64,000 nt of DNA from Arthrobacter sp. CDRTa11. GTDB lineage: Bacteria; Actinomycetota; Actinomycetes; Actinomycetales; Micrococcaceae. Below the pieces are notes generated by a model, which did not search any database, was not told the DNA's origin, and saw only the letters and a program-made list of their open reading frames with translations. Below, in pieces: positions 49,813 to 59,620 of this stretch (its first letter is position 1; each line of letters starts with the position of its first letter). The translations under genes were made by a program, and so were the position numbers. The stretch lies in assembly GCF_026427775.1 (NCBI RefSeq), contig NZ_CP044532.1:4836001-4900000 (forward strand), written 5' to 3'.

Positions 49813-50636
49813 GAAACAAACTCCAGTTCGTTGACGGCGTCATGGGCAGCGGCGTGGTGGCGGCCGATGGGGATGATCAGGGGTGTTCCCGAAACAGGAT
49901 CGGGAATCACGCGAGACTCCAGTCCGAAGACTTTGCGGACCAGTTCCTCAGTGACAACGTCACCGGGGGCGCCCAGCGCCACCACCTCGCCGCCCTTCAT
50001 GGCGATGACGTGGTCCGCATAGCGGGCCGCCAGGTTCAGGTCGTGCAGGACGATGGCCACCGTGGTGCCGCGCTGGCGGTTCAGGTCCGTGACGAGGTCC
50101 AGGACTTCCACCTGGTGGGCGAGATCCAGGTAGGTGGTGGGCTCATCCAGCAGCAGCACCTCGGTTTCCTGCGCCAGCGCCATGGCGATCCACACGCGCT
50201 GACGCTGCCCGCCGGACAGTTCGTCCACGTTCCGGCTGGCTAGTTCAAGCGTTTCGGTGGCTTCCAGCGCACGCTGCACGGCGGCGTCGTCCTTCTCAGA
50301 CCAGCTGCGGAAGAAGCCCTGGTGCGGGTACCGTCCCCGGCCTACGAGGTCACGGACGGTGATGCCGTCCGGAGCCGTGGGGTGCTGCGGGAGGAGGCCC
50401 AGGGTGCGTGCAAGTTCGCGGGCCGGCCGGGAGTGGATGTCCTTGCCGTCGAGCGTGACTGAACCGGCCGCGGGTTTGAGGAGCCTGGACAGGCCGCGGA
50501 GCAGCGTCGACTTTCCGCACGCGTTGGCGCCCACGATCATGGTCACCTTGCCCTCGGGGATTTCTGCCGTGAGGCCGTCCACCACGCAGCGCTGGTCATA
50601 TTTGAGCGTGAGGTTCCGGGCGGTCAGAACTGCCAT
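49809..50636 (-). CDS. Iron-siderophore ABC transporter ATP-binding protein (FecE/FepC-like)
   Basis: A 275-residue ABC ATPase: Walker A GANACGKST, Q-loop LLPQHPTAPDGITV, signature LSGGQRQRVWIAMALAQE, Walker B VLLLDEPTTYLD and switch His in VLHDLNLAARY. The DEPTTYLDLAHQ form is typical of the iron-siderophore subclass. The open frame starts at 50690, but ATG at 50636 is preferred: AAAGGA lies eight bases upstream and the protein then begins MAVLTARNLTLKY. It starts one base after the permease stop. Confidence 0.94.
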   Translation of the reverse strand: MAVLTARNLTLKYDQRCVVDGLTAEIPEGKVTMIVGANACGKSTLLRGLSRLLKPAAGSVTLDGKDIHSRPARELARTLGLLPQHPTAPDGITVRDLVGRGRYPHQGFFRSWSEKDDAAVQRALEATETLELASRNVDELSGGQRQRVWIAMALAQETEVLLLDEPTTYLDLAHQVEVLDLVTDLNRQRGTTVAIVLHDLNLAARYADHVIAMKGGEVVALGAPGDVVTEELVRKVFGLESRVIPDPVSGTPLIIPIGRHHAAAHDAVNELEFVS

Positions 50637-50637
50637 G

Positions 50638-51750
50638 TCAGGCATCCTTTCGGTTGGCCGTGACCAGGAGCCACAGCAGGAACGGGGCACCCAGCGCCCC
50701 CGTGATCACGCCAACGGGCAGCACGGTGCCATCCAGCAGCAGGGGGGCGATGTTGGCAGCGAAATAATCCGCCGCCAGGACAATCAGGGCACCCACAAAG
50801 GCCGACGCCGGAAGGCTGGCTTGGCGGGTAAAGCGGCGGGCGATGGGACCGGCAAGGAAGGCGACGAACGAGACCGGGCCTGCTGCCGCCGTCGCGACCG
50901 CTGCCAAAGCGACGGCGGTGATGATCACTGCCAGGCGGGTGAACCCCACGCGGATTCCTAATCCTGCTGCGGCGTCATCGCCGAGTTCCAGGATGCGGAG
51001 CGGACCGGCCAGGGCCACCACAGCGGGAACCAGGATCAGGAGCGAGAGCGCCAGCACGCCGGAGCGTTCCCAGTTGGCCGAGTTGAGTGAGCCGTTGAGC
51101 CAGACAAGGGCATCTGCAGCCGTCCGGATGTCCGCCCGCGTCATCAGGAAGCTGACAACTGCGTGCAGTGCGGCGGCGATGCCCACGCCGGCCAGGATGA
51201 GTCGGTTGCCGGCCGCGTTGCCGGTGTTGCCGCCACCTGTTCCAAGGGAGCCGCCGCGGGAGATGGCGTAGATCAGGGCGGCCACGCCCAGCGCGCCGCC
51301 CAGGGCTGCACCAGAAACGGCAGCGCCCGAGGCCCCGAAGATGACAATCGACGTCACCGCCGCCGCACTGGCGCCGGACGTAATGCCGATGACGTCAGGG
51401 CTGGCCAAGGGGTTGCGAAGCATGGTCTGGAAGAGGCCCCCGGCAAGACCAAACGCGGCGCCGATCATGGTGCCGATGACCGCGCGGGGTAGTTTGTTTT
51501 CCATCACAATGAAGCTGGCGCCGGGGATCTTTTCACCGCCGGTCAGGTGGGCGATGACGATTCGGAAGAAGTCCGGGACCGTCACCGTATAACTGCCCAG
51601 CAGAACGTAGGCGGCGAAGAGCGCCACCACACCGATGGCAAGTATGGGTGTGCGCCACCCGCGCTGCGCTATCAGATATGGCTGCTTAGACGGTGTTTTG
51701 GGGACCGGAAGTGATAGATCAACGGGGTGGTTGGTTTCGGTCAGGCTCAC
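50638..51750 (-). CDS. Iron-siderophore ABC transporter permease (FecCD family), second
   Basis: A 370-residue membrane permease with about nine or ten helices. RAVIGTMIGAAFGLAGGLFQ and MLRNPLASPDVIGITSGASA are the BtuC/FecCD signature, and LELGDDAAAGLGIRVGFTRL is the loop that contacts the ATPase. An N-terminal cytosolic stretch of ~35 residues precedes the first helix. It overlaps the first permease by 4 bp and forms a heterodimer with it by family precedent. Confidence 0.93.
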   Translation of the reverse strand: MSLTETNHPVDLSLPVPKTPSKQPYLIAQRGWRTPILAIGVVALFAAYVLLGSYTVTVPDFFRIVIAHLTGGEKIPGASFIVMENKLPRAVIGTMIGAAFGLAGGLFQTMLRNPLASPDVIGITSGASAAAVTSIVIFGASGAAVSGAALGGALGVAALIYAISRGGSLGTGGGNTGNAAGNRLILAGVGIAAALHAVVSFLMTRADIRTAADALVWLNGSLNSANWERSGVLALSLLILVPAVVALAGPLRILELGDDAAAGLGIRVGFTRLAVIITAVALAAVATAAAGPVSFVAFLAGPIARRFTRQASLPASAFVGALIVLAADYFAANIAPLLLDGTVLPVGVITGALGAPFLLWLLVTANRKDA

Positions 51751-52868
51751 AGCCCTGCTCCCTTCCCGCGGCGGATCAGCCAGACGAAAACGGGCGCACC
51801 CACGATGGCGGTCATGATGCCGGCCGGAACCTCACCGGGCAGCAGCACCACCCGGCCAATGATGTCTGCGGCCAGCAGCAAAGCAGGGGCCAGGACCAGG
51901 GAGAACGGCAGGATCCAGCGGTAGTCCGGGCCGGTGAGGGAACGGACGGCGTGCGGAATGACCAGGCCAACAAAAGCAATGGGGCCGGCCAGGGCCGTCG
52001 CGGAACCGCAGAGCAGGACAATACCCAGCGCCGTGACGCCGCGTGCCAGGCCAACCCGCTGGCCAAGACCGCGCGCAATGTCGTCGCCCAGGGCCAGGCT
52101 GTTGAGGATGCGGCCGGTGAAGAGCACAATCAACGCCCCCACTGCCAGGAAAGGCAGGCCCGGGAGCACCACAGACCAGTCGCGGCCTGCTATCCCGCCC
52201 ACCTGCCAGAAGCGGAACCTGTCCAGGGTGTCCTGGCTGGAAACCAGGATGACGTTCATCAGCGAGTACAGTCCCGCGCTGAGTGCGGCACCAGCCAAAG
52301 CGAGCTTAATAGGCGTCGCGCCGTCCCTGCCCAGGGACGCAACCAGATAAACCACGACGGCGGCCGCTGCGGCTCCGATGAAAGCGAACCAGATGTAGCC
52401 GGTGAGGGAGGAAACCCCGAACACGTAGATCCCGGTGACGACGGCGAGGGCGGCCCCGGCATTCACGCCAATGATTCCGGGATCTGCCAAGGGGTTGCGA
52501 GCCACACCCTGCATGGCGGCGCCGGCCAGGCCGAGGGCGCCGCCGGCGAGCAGTCCCAGCACGGTGCGCGGGATGCGGGCATGGACAACTGCGTGATCGC
52601 CATTGGCCGGATCAAACTCGGCGAGGGCCTGCCCTACGGTGCCCAGGGAAAGGCCGCGGGCGCCGATGGCCAAGGAGAGGGCTGTCAAAAGGGCAAGTAC
52701 GACGACGGCGGCAATCAGCCAGGCGGCCTGCGTGGTTCTGGTTTTTCCGCCTTCGCGGACCCCGCCACCGGCGCGAACTGGCAGATAATGCCGTGTTTTT
52801 GCGGTTTTGGGGGCATTATCTGCCAGTTCGCGCACAGTGGAGGGCGCCGTCGTCGTACTTTCCGTCAT
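51747..52868 (-). CDS. Iron-siderophore ABC transporter permease (FecCD family), first, with in-frame palindromic insert
   Basis: A 373-residue FecCD permease: RIPRTVLGLLAGGALGLAGA, MQGVARNPLADPGIIGVNAG and LALGDDIARGLGQRVGLARG are family motifs. Residues ~13-33 (ELADNAPKTAKTRHYLPVRA) are encoded by a 63-bp palindromic element (52771-52833) that is exactly 21 codons, so the frame is kept. The cytosolic N-terminus before the first helix is therefore unusually long. No start codon is obvious after the element, so ATG 52868 is kept; its ribosome-binding site is weak. It follows the binding-protein gene by 10 bp. Confidence 0.92.
   Translation of the reverse strand: MTESTTTAPSTVRELADNAPKTAKTRHYLPVRAGGGVREGGKTRTTQAAWLIAAVVVLALLTALSLAIGARGLSLGTVGQALAEFDPANGDHAVVHARIPRTVLGLLAGGALGLAGAAMQGVARNPLADPGIIGVNAGAALAVVTGIYVFGVSSLTGYIWFAFIGAAAAAVVVYLVASLGRDGATPIKLALAGAALSAGLYSLMNVILVSSQDTLDRFRFWQVGGIAGRDWSVVLPGLPFLAVGALIVLFTGRILNSLALGDDIARGLGQRVGLARGVTALGIVLLCGSATALAGPIAFVGLVIPHAVRSLTGPDYRWILPFSLVLAPALLLAADIIGRVVLLPGEVPAGIMTAIVGAPVFVWLIRRGKGAGL
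52771..52833. repeat. 63-bp perfect palindromic element inside a permease gene
   Basis: Two perfect 22-bp arms (52771-52792 starting GCGCGAACTGG, and 52812-52833) around a 19-base loop rich in T and G. It is more A/T-rich than its surroundings and lies within the first 35 codons of the FecCD permease. Its form suggests a small dispersed palindromic repeat or MITE-like insertion. Confidence 0.85.
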
Positions 52869-52878
52869 GGGACAGTGC

Positions 52879-53982
52879 TTACTTCACTGCACCGGTGACT
52901 TTATCCGCTGCGCTCGCAAGCTGCGGCAGGAACGTGTCCAGTGACCACGGCAGGCTCAGCGGGGAGGATGCGGAGATGGACAGCGTGAGGGTGTTGTCCG
53001 AATCTGCAACAAGGCCGCCCTTTTTGATGGCCGGGATCTGGCCGAGCAGGGGGTCGGACTTGATGGTGTCGGTGGTGGCGGCGTCCGGAACCCAGGTGAC
53101 GAAGATGTCCGAGTCAAGCTCGTTGGCCTTTTCCGCAGACCACGGAAGGAAGAATTCCTTGGAACCCTTGGAGTTGTCCTCCACAACAGAAGCCAGCTTC
53201 ATGCCGATCTCGCTCAGGAAGCGGGGGCGGTTGTCATTGGCGGTATAGACGTTGACGCCGTCAGCCGAGGCGGGTTCCAGGTTGCCGTAGATGAAGGTCT
53301 TTCCGGCGATCTGCGGGAACTTGGCGACCTTGTCCTTGATGGTGGACTCGGTGTCGGCGATCAGCTTGGCGGCCTCGGCGTCCTTGCCAAGGGCCTTGCC
53401 AATGATGGAGGTGGAATCCTGCCAGGAGGTACCGTACGCCAGCTCCGGGTGCGCAACCACGGGGGCGATCTCGTTCAGCTTCTTGTAGTCCTCTTCGGTC
53501 AGCCCTGAGTAGGCGGCCAGGATGACGTCCGGGGTGAGCTTGGCGATTTCGGTGAAGTTGATGCCGTCAGTCTCGGAGTACTGGACGGGAGCCTTGTCTG
53601 AGCCGAAGCCTGCACCGAGCTTTTCGAGGGCTGCGTCCTTCCAGGGCGTGGAGCCCTGGTCGTTCCCGCCCCATTCGTTCTTCGGGAGTCCAACCGGGAC
53701 CACACCGAGGGCGATGGAGACGTCGTCGTTGACCCAGGAAACGGTGGCCACGCGCTTGGGCTGTTCCTTAATGGTGGTCTCGCCATAGACGTGCTTGATG
53801 GTGACGGGGAACTGCGAGCTGCTGGCGCTGGAGGTGCCGGCATCTGTGGCAGAGGACGCAGGTCCTGTGGAGCAGGCAGTCATGGTGAGCGCCGCGGCGG
53901 CCAGAACAGCTGATGCCTTGCCGGCCGACTTGAACAGCGTGCGGCGGGTGGCACTTGGGCCGGAGAAAAAGGGGGAAGTCAC
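52879..53982 (-). CDS. Iron-siderophore ABC transporter substrate-binding lipoprotein
   Basis: A 367-residue exported binding protein of the FepB/FhuD type. The N-terminus has a Tat-like motif (TRRTLFKSAG), a hydrophobic stretch and a lipobox ALTMTACS with Cys37 as the lipidated residue. The mature protein has EQPKRVATVSWVNDDVSIAL and the helical-backbone class III fold segments (LTPDVILAAYSGLTEEDYKK, PVVAHPELAYG). AAGGAG precedes the ATG. It is first in the operon, with a DtxR-type box upstream, so iron-repressed expression is expected. Ligand: a ferric siderophore, type unknown. Confidence 0.94.
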   Translation of the reverse strand: MTSPFFSGPSATRRTLFKSAGKASAVLAAAALTMTACSTGPASSATDAGTSSASSSQFPVTIKHVYGETTIKEQPKRVATVSWVNDDVSIALGVVPVGLPKNEWGGNDQGSTPWKDAALEKLGAGFGSDKAPVQYSETDGINFTEIAKLTPDVILAAYSGLTEEDYKKLNEIAPVVAHPELAYGTSWQDSTSIIGKALGKDAEAAKLIADTESTIKDKVAKFPQIAGKTFIYGNLEPASADGVNVYTANDNRPRFLSEIGMKLASVVEDNSKGSKEFFLPWSAEKANELDSDIFVTWVPDAATTDTIKSDPLLGQIPAIKKGGLVADSDNTLTLSISASSPLSLPWSLDTFLPQLASAADKVTGAVK

Positions 53983-54013
53983 GGAACTCCTTAGGTGAAT
54001 GATGCGAACCCAA

Positions 54014-54033
54014 GTAAGGCTAGCCTAGCCTCG
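54014..54033 (-). promoter_or_regulatory. DtxR/IdeR-type iron box
   Basis: AAGTAAGGCTAGCCTAGCCT contains the perfect core AGGCTAGCCT and resembles the 19-bp DtxR/IdeR consensus TTAGGTTAGSCTAACCTAA. It ends about 30 bp upstream of the binding-protein start, where it would block the promoter of the whole uptake operon when iron is plentiful. Confidence 0.75.
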
Positions 54034-54103
54034 CCTCCATTACGCAAGGATTCCATGTCTTAATTGCTTCCAAGTGATTAAGGACACACTTTAGGCATAA
54101 CAG

Positions 54104-54135
54104 GAAAGGCTTCCCCTGCAGCGGGGAAGCCTTTC
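54104..54135 (-). terminator. Terminator of the lipoprotein gene
   Basis: A perfect 13-bp stem GAAAGGCTTCCCC (54104-54116 with 54123-54135) and a 6-base loop, with a short T-rich stretch (CCTGTTAT) after it on the minus strand, 34 bp past the lipoprotein stop. Confidence 0.7.
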
Positions 54136-54168
54136 GGAGTAGGGCTAACGAAACACCCCTGCCTTCTG

Positions 54169-54909
54169 CTATGCGTAGGAGATGCTCATCAGGAGCGTCC
54201 TGAGTGACTGGCCTTCCTGGCCGGCGAGCCAGGACTTGGCTGCATCCTCGCTGGCAAAGGGGTTGTCAATGAAGTCAACCTCGGCGATGAGGATGCGGTC
54301 GCCAATCCGGATGATCCCGCCCAGCGCCATCTCCGCTCCGGCTATGGGCGCCCCGGGCGTCAGGTGCATCCGGTACGTGGAAATGTCGTTCACCTTGTCT
54401 ACGTAGAAGGAGTAGTGGGCAGCCGGGTCGGGCTGTTCCTGAAGGCCTGGAACCGGCACCGATTCGAAAACCGTCCGGGTGACAGGACTGCTGACGCCAT
54501 CGGCAATCTCTCCCGTATATATCTCAGCCTGCCTGGCCCCGCTCGCGTCGTACACGGTGGCCGTGCCCACAAAGGGCGAGGCTGATGCTTCAAACAGCTC
54601 CACCCGCCAGTCCGCCGGGTATTTAAAGGACAGCCTGCCGTCGGGGAACGTATACGTCGCCAGCCCGGTCGGAACGGAAGTGGACGACGGCGGTGCTGTG
54701 GCCGCCGTCGGGCCGGCAGTGTTCGCACCCGGGATGGCGTTTGATGATGAAGGCGGAGCGCTTGACGAGGCTGCCGAAAGACTGGCCGGGGCGGAAGCTT
54801 CCAAACCCGGGGCTTCCGAACCGGCAGTTGAGGCGTTGGCCATGCAGCCGGTCAGAGCGAGGGTGGCTGTGGCAAGGACAGCAAAAAGACGTGCTTGTGC
54901 TGGGCGCAT
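54169..54909 (-). CDS. Hypothetical lipoprotein
   Basis: A 246-residue protein with a lipoprotein signal (RLFAVLATATLALTGCM, lipidated Cys22), then about 60 residues of Ser/Ala/Pro/Thr-rich linker that probably spans the wall, and a C-terminal globular domain starting ATYTFPDGRLSFKYPADWRV, reminiscent of PsbP/LpqN-like lipoprotein domains. Function unknown. It lies downstream of the Jet operon on the same strand but 212 bp away with no coupling; the gap 54910-55121 has no other gene. Confidence 0.82.
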   Translation of the reverse strand: MRPAQARLFAVLATATLALTGCMANASTAGSEAPGLEASAPASLSAASSSAPPSSSNAIPGANTAGPTAATAPPSSTSVPTGLATYTFPDGRLSFKYPADWRVELFEASASPFVGTATVYDASGARQAEIYTGEIADGVSSPVTRTVFESVPVPGLQEQPDPAAHYSFYVDKVNDISTYRMHLTPGAPIAGAEMALGGIIRIGDRILIAEVDFIDNPFASEDAAKSWLAGQEGQSLRTLLMSISYA

Positions 54910-55121
54910 TGATGGTGCCTTTCAGGAAAAGCCCCTCGGACTCGGCCGGCACTCAGCGGGACCCAGCGTTCCGCGGCACCTTGGGGGAGGATCAGGGCGA
55001 GGTGTTTGATGCCCACCAGAATGGCAGCCAGACAGCACCTTCCACTAGGGTTTCGGCAATATCTCCATCGATTTGTTATATAAACAACACTGACCGCCTC
55101 GGCGCATGGAAACGAGGTGCG

Positions 55122-58100
55122 TCAACGGAGCACAATGTCCACCGGGTTGGCTTCAGAACGCCAGGCGCCGGAGGAACCCTTCGAAGTGTTGATTACGGGA
55201 GCGGTCAGCACACCGGAGCGGTTGGTGCGCTTATCCCGCAGAATCTCCGTCACCGAGCCCAAGTGCCGGGAGAGGTCGATAACGTTCTCCGGGGCAGCAA
55301 GCAGTAGCTGGAAGCCGAACTCGTGAAGGGCCTTGATACCCGCGCCGGCAAACTCCTCCGAGGCCAGGACAAATGCCTCGTCCATCATCACCGTGCCATA
55401 CGTGGTGAAGCCCTGTTCCGCTATCCCCAGCTGGTAGCTCAGCGCCGCGGCCATGATGAATGCCGTGAACCTCTGCCGCTCACCGCCGGACATGGAGCCG
55501 GTGTCTGCGTGCATGTAAATGTCGGTCTTTTTCGCGTCGCCGTTCCGGCCCTTTGTTTCTGCCTGTCCTGCAACTGCCTGTCCTACAACCGCCTGTCCCA
55601 CGGCTGTCTCCGCCGCGAGGTGGCGATGTTCCTTGCACTGGATGAACAGGTGCCCGCGCACGTCCAGCACCTCCGCCCGCCATCGCCGGTCCTCCGGCGC
55701 CTGCGAGCTGAGCCGTTTGACGAGGGTCTCCAGCGACTTGTAGCGGGTGGTTAGTTCGCCGTCGTCGGATCCGTCGGGTTTACCCGGACGGGTGTGGCGC
55801 GCCTTCAACGCATTCTGGATCGCGTCCTTGAACTGCTTTGCCGTGGCCGGCAGGGTCTGCTTGATGTCCAGTTCCAGGTAACTGCCTTCATGGAAGTTCA
55901 CCTGCGACAGGATGCCGTTCAGCGGCAGGATGCGGCTGGTGATGGCCCGTCGTTCCTCGTCCAGCAGGTGCAGGAGGGTGCTAAAGGACTCGTGCGTGCG
56001 CTGGTTGAAGAACTGCCGGAACTCCGCTTCCTGAGAGGGAAGGCCGTCGCTCACAATCGCGTGGTACCGGGTTTCGAATTCGCCGGCTGCGCCGATGGAT
56101 GTGCCATGGTCCGCGGAGATCGCGGTTCCCCACTCCCGCACAAACCCCTCAAAAATCCGGGTCAGCCGCTCTGAGGTAGCCTGCCCGCTCGATTCAGCGG
56201 CATGCAGCTCGCCCAGGAGTACCGTTCGTACCCGGTTGGCCAGGTTGTCCAGCTCATGCATCTCCGTGACGTCACCAAACCCGGTGAAGTACGGTTCCAG
56301 CGCCTTGACGGTGGCCTCCGACGGCGGCGCCTGGTTCAGGCGGGCGCGGGCAGCTTCCAGCAGGGAATCGGCGGCGCTCATCTGCCGGTCAAGCGCCTTG
56401 TATTCGCTTTGCAGGACTGCAGCCGCCTCCGTGCTGGACTGGTGTTTCCGGCGCGCCGTTTCGATGTTGGCACGCAGTGGCTCCAGGTCCGCCTGTGCGG
56501 CCAGGGCGTCCTTGAGCCGCTGTTCAATCCTGCCGAGTTCCTCTGCGGCCACGGCTGCCGAGACCTGTTCCCATGGCCGGTGGTCTTCGGCGATGCGCCG
56601 CAGGGCCTCGAGCTGGCGGCTCATGCCCTGGTGCGACTCCTCGCGGCTTTGCGCCAGCTCCGCTGCCTTGGACAGTTCCTGCTGCAGATCCTCCACCTGC
56701 GCAGCCACCAGCTCCAGCTTGGACGCGTTGTCGAACCCGAGAACGTAGTCCTGCCGGCTGGTGAAGCGGTCATCCTTCTCCACCGTGTGGCGGTTGCGCT
56801 TAACCACCCCGCCCAGGCTCAGGCCCTTGTCCAGCGCTGCCAGTTCATCCGGGTCCTCGACGCACGGGAAGGCGAAATCGAGGGCGATCCGCTCCCGGAT
56901 CCACGCCCCGGCGTCTGCGGCGGCATTAGTGGTGAGGATGTCCAGCTTGGTCAGCAGATCGCCGTCGCGCACGTCCTCTACCGCCGGCGCTCCGCCGGGC
57001 AGCGGCTTCGACACGTCCACTGCGCGCAGGGCGCCACGGACAGTGTTGTCATTGAGGTAGCGGGTCACCGCCGCGAAATGTTCGCCCGGGACCAGCAGCG
57101 TGGTGGCAAGGTTCCGGAGTGCGCGCTCTGCGGCAGGCCGCCACCGCTCCTCCCCCTCGGCGAGGTCGATCAGCTCGCCGCCGAACGGCATCCGCTCCTC
57201 CGGAACGCCGGTGGCTGCTGCTATCGCTGCCCGGTTTTCAATGCTCGACGGCGGCAGCAGGGACTTGCGCGTTTTCAGCGACACCAGCTCCTGCTGTGCT
57301 GCCGCGAGTTCACGTTTTTTGGTGGCGTGGCCGTCAAAGGCCTCAAAGCGAAGTTCCTGGAGCGCCTTCGAATCGTCCTTCAGCTCAGCTGTTCGGGCCT
57401 CCGCCTGCTCGTGGGCCTGTTCCCAGCCCTCTGCTGTCCATTCAAGCTGCAGCCCGGCGTCGGCCAGGGCTTTCCGGGCGGCTTCCTCCACCTGTTCACG
57501 GAGGCGCAGCCCTACCTGGGCATTTTCCAGCGACTGCTCAATGGCGGAAATCGCGTTGCCGCCCTGGTTGTTGTAGTCGGTCTCCAGCTGGCGCAGTTCC
57601 TTGGCCAGTCCGTCACGCACCGCCCGCTCCGCCCCGAGCTCCTTGGCCTTTTCCTGGGCCAGCTCCTTGAACCGGGCCAGGGTCTTTTGGTGCACTGCTA
57701 CGGAGAGCTGCTGCTTATAGGCATCGAATTCCTCGCCGGCCAGGTCGCGGAGCCGGTTCGCGTCCAGCAGCGACTGCGCGTACTCCTTGTTCAGCCCGGG
57801 CACCGGTGCCAGCTGATCACGTTGCTGCCGCACGTCCTCCAACCGCTGCCGGATGGACATCAGGTTGCTGAATTCCTCCACCACGTCATCGGCAGCCGCG
57901 AGGGTGCCCGGGGCGTCCAGGACCTGTTCCCGGAAAAAGGTGTTGACGCTGCCGCCCAGCCCTTTACCGGCCTGAATCACACGCAGGAGGGGCAAAGCCT
58001 GGTCCGAGCTGATGCCCAGCAGGCGCCGGAAGCGTTCGGCGAAGGCCTTGTGGACATCGAAGATCTGGGCGTCCGGGAAGATCGTCTCCAGCGCCGCCTT

Positions 58101-58622
58101 GGTGAAGCGCTTCTCCGCAATGTCCTCGACGGCGGCCAGGTCCAGCGGCTTGCCGTCAATCACGTAGAAACGGCCGACGCTGGATTCCGTGCCGTTCTTG
58201 GGCAAGTCAAAGAGTGCCGACACCGTCACCCGGGTACCGGCAGCGTTATCGAACGTCAGGGCCACGGCGGACCACGTGGCACCCGGGCGCTGGAAGGCAC
58301 TTGCCGAGCCCTCGCCCACGGCCTTGTCGCCCACTTTTCCGCGCATGTACGTGAAAGTGGTCCTCTTGTCCTCCACAGCACCGCCCGCACGCTGGGCCGC
58401 CGCCTCATTAGAGCGCGGCCGGGCATCGAACACGCGCAGCATCGCATCGAACAGCGTGGATTTCCCCACGCCGGAGTTGCCCGTCAGCAGAGTGCCGTTG
58501 CGGTCCACGTGCATCGTGTGGGCTCCATGGAAAGTGCCCCAATTAACCACCTGGACCAGGGCAAGGCGCATCTGCCCCGGGTTCGTGAGCTCGCCCATCG
58601 GCAGCATGGTTGCGATGCTCAC
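55122..58622 (-). CDS. jetC: SMC-like ATPase of a Wadjet/MksBEF-type complex (JetC/MksB)
   Basis: A 1166-residue MukB/SMC-like ATPase. Walker [10 protein letters not shown] at residues 48-56 follows [17 protein letters not shown]; the middle is two long coiled coils around a central hinge-like region; the C-terminal head has signature [20 protein letters not shown] and Walker [15 protein letters not shown], then [12 protein letters not shown]. All ATPase motifs are intact. Near residue ~1030 a small Ala/Gly/Gln repeat ([16 protein letters not shown]), encoded by 15-bp tandem units, lies just before the signature head. By family precedent it extrudes DNA loops with JetA and JetB. It overlaps jetB by 4 bp. 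No jetD follows. Confidence 0.9.
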   Translation of the reverse strand: MSIATMLPMGELTNPGQMRLALVQVVNWGTFHGAHTMHVDRNGTLLTGNSGVGKSTLFDAMLRVFDARPRSNEAAAQRAGGAVEDKRTTFTYMRGKVGDKAVGEGSASAFQRPGATWSAVALTFDNAAGTRVTVSALFDLPKNGTESSVGRFYVIDGKPLDLAAVEDIAEKRFTKAALETIFPDAQIFDVHKAFAERFRRLLGISSDQALPLLRVIQAGKGLGGSVNTFFREQVLDAPGTLAAADDVVEEFSNLMSIRQRLEDVRQQRDQLAPVPGLNKEYAQSLLDANRLRDLAGEEFDAYKQQLSVAVHQKTLARFKELAQEKAKELGAERAVRDGLAKELRQLETDYNNQGGNAISAIEQSLENAQVGLRLREQVEEAARKALADAGLQLEWTAEGWEQAHEQAEARTAELKDDSKALQELRFEAFDGHATKKRELAAAQQELVSLKTRKSLLPPSSIENRAAIAAATGVPEERMPFGGELIDLAEGEERWRPAAERALRNLATTLLVPGEHFAAVTRYLNDNTVRGALRAVDVSKPLPGGAPAVEDVRDGDLLTKLDILTTNAAADAGAWIRERIALDFAFPCVEDPDELAALDKGLSLGGVVKRNRHTVEKDDRFTSRQDYVLGFDNASKLELVAAQVEDLQQELSKAAELAQSREESHQGMSRQLEALRRIAEDHRPWEQVSAAVAAEELGRIEQRLKDALAAQADLEPLRANIETARRKHQSSTEAAAVLQSEYKALDRQMSAADSLLEAARARLNQAPPSEATVKALEPYFTGFGDVTEMHELDNLANRVRTVLLGELHAAESSGQATSERLTRIFEGFVREWGTAISADHGTSIGAAGEFETRYHAIVSDGLPSQEAEFRQFFNQRTHESFSTLLHLLDEERRAITSRILPLNGILSQVNFHEGSYLELDIKQTLPATAKQFKDAIQNALKARHTRPGKPDGSDDGELTTRYKSLETLVKRLSSQAPEDRRWRAEVLDVRGHLFIQCKEHRHLAAETAVGQAVVGQAVAGQAETKGRNGDAKKTDIYMHADTGSMSGGERQRFTAFIMAAALSYQLGIAEQGFTTYGTVMMDEAFVLASEEFAGAGIKALHEFGFQLLLAAPENVIDLSRHLGSVTEILRDKRTNRSGVLTAPVINTSKGSSGAWRSEANPVDIVLR

Positions 58623-59620
58623 TTGACTTCCTCCGAGGTCGTGGTTGGGTACGACGACGGCGCTGCCGCCCCCGCCCCTCCGCCGGACGGCTCTGCTGCA
58701 AGCAGCAGGCCGTCCGGCTCCGACAGGCCCGATGCCACTCCCTGGGCGGCAGCACCGTCGTCGTCGTTGTTCGCGTCACCTTCGGCGTCGTCCGGTTCGT
58801 CCTCCGGGGGAGTGTCGCCGTCGAGCTCCAGCAGCGCTTCGGTTCCTGTGGGATCTGTGGTTGCCGCTACCAGGGCTTCGATTTGGGCTGGGATGTCGCC
58901 GATGTTTTCGAAGGGCAGTGCCAGCGGGAGGGCGTTGGAGATGGTGTAGACGTCGTCCAGGCCGGTGCTGAGGAGGAGTTGGCGTGCCATGAGTTTGGTG
59001 ATTGCCCTGCTGACCACGTCGGCGTCCCGGAGGGCATCCTGCTGGCCGGCGGGCTGGTAGTGGGCTACCAGGTCTGCGATTTCCTCCCGGGCAATGGTGG
59101 GGTCTGTCTGGGCGGTGACGTGGCGGTCAAGCAGGAGCCGGAGGCGGAGGAGCACGATGGTTTCCACCCGGCTCAGGGCCCGCTGCTGGCGCAGGATGCT
59201 GGAGCGGGTGCCGCCGCCGATGGCCTCGGGGTCAACAGGGCGCAAAACCGCGATCTTGCGTTCATGGTCCATCTGCAGGGTGAGGAAAAGCTCGGACAGG
59301 CGGCTTCGGAGGATCAGTTGGTTGTCCAGGAGCGTCGTCCACAGCTTTTCGTCCCGGCCGCCATCAATGTAAGGACCCTTCAGGAGCTTCACCAGCGCCT
59401 GACGGACCTTCATGGACAGCACGCCGGTATCCCCGGGGAAGAGTGCCGCGCCGTCAACGAACGTGTCCCTGGGGGTCACCGTAAATGGCCGCTCGGCCAA
59501 GGAGCCCGTCTCCAAAGGAACTGGGTCCACAGGAACTGCCGCCTCCAAAGGAACGGCTTCCTCGTCCGGAACTGTCGCCTCTTCAGCGGGGGGCGCCGCC
59601 GTCGTCATTTCTTCAGTCAT
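58619..59620 (-). CDS. jetB: DUF4194 protein, KITE subunit of a Wadjet-type complex (JetB/MksE)
   Basis: A 333-residue protein. Its core (about residues 55-225) matches the DUF4194/MksE winged-helix subunit: [60 protein letters not shown] and [20 protein letters not shown], followed by [10 protein letters not shown]. It bridges the SMC heads and kleisin. Unusual are a Pro/Glu/Val repeat-rich N-terminus ([17 protein letters not shown]) and a ~100-residue acidic, probably disordered tail ([19 protein letters not shown]). It overlaps jetA by 8 bp and jetC by 4 bp, so the three are translationally coupled. Confidence 0.88.
   Translation of the reverse strand: MTEEMTTAAPPAEEATVPDEEAVPLEAAVPVDPVPLETGSLAERPFTVTPRDTFVDGAALFPGDTGVLSMKVRQALVKLLKGPYIDGGRDEKLWTTLLDNQLILRSRLSELFLTLQMDHERKIAVLRPVDPEAIGGGTRSSILRQQRALSRVETIVLLRLRLLLDRHVTAQTDPTIAREEIADLVAHYQPAGQQDALRDADVVSRAITKLMARQLLLSTGLDDVYTISNALPLALPFENIGDIPAQIEALVAATTDPTGTEALLELDGDTPPEDEPDDAEGDANNDDDGAAAQGVASGLSEPDGLLLAAEPSGGGAGAAAPSSYPTTTSEEVK

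Noticed and set aside
56202..58949. Long plus-strand open frame (915 codons) opposite jetC and jetB
   Set aside because: It mirrors high-GC codon bias of the minus-strand genes. Its translation is Arg/Gly/Gln-rich with no recognisable motif, while the minus strand encodes clear MukB-like ATPase motifs.
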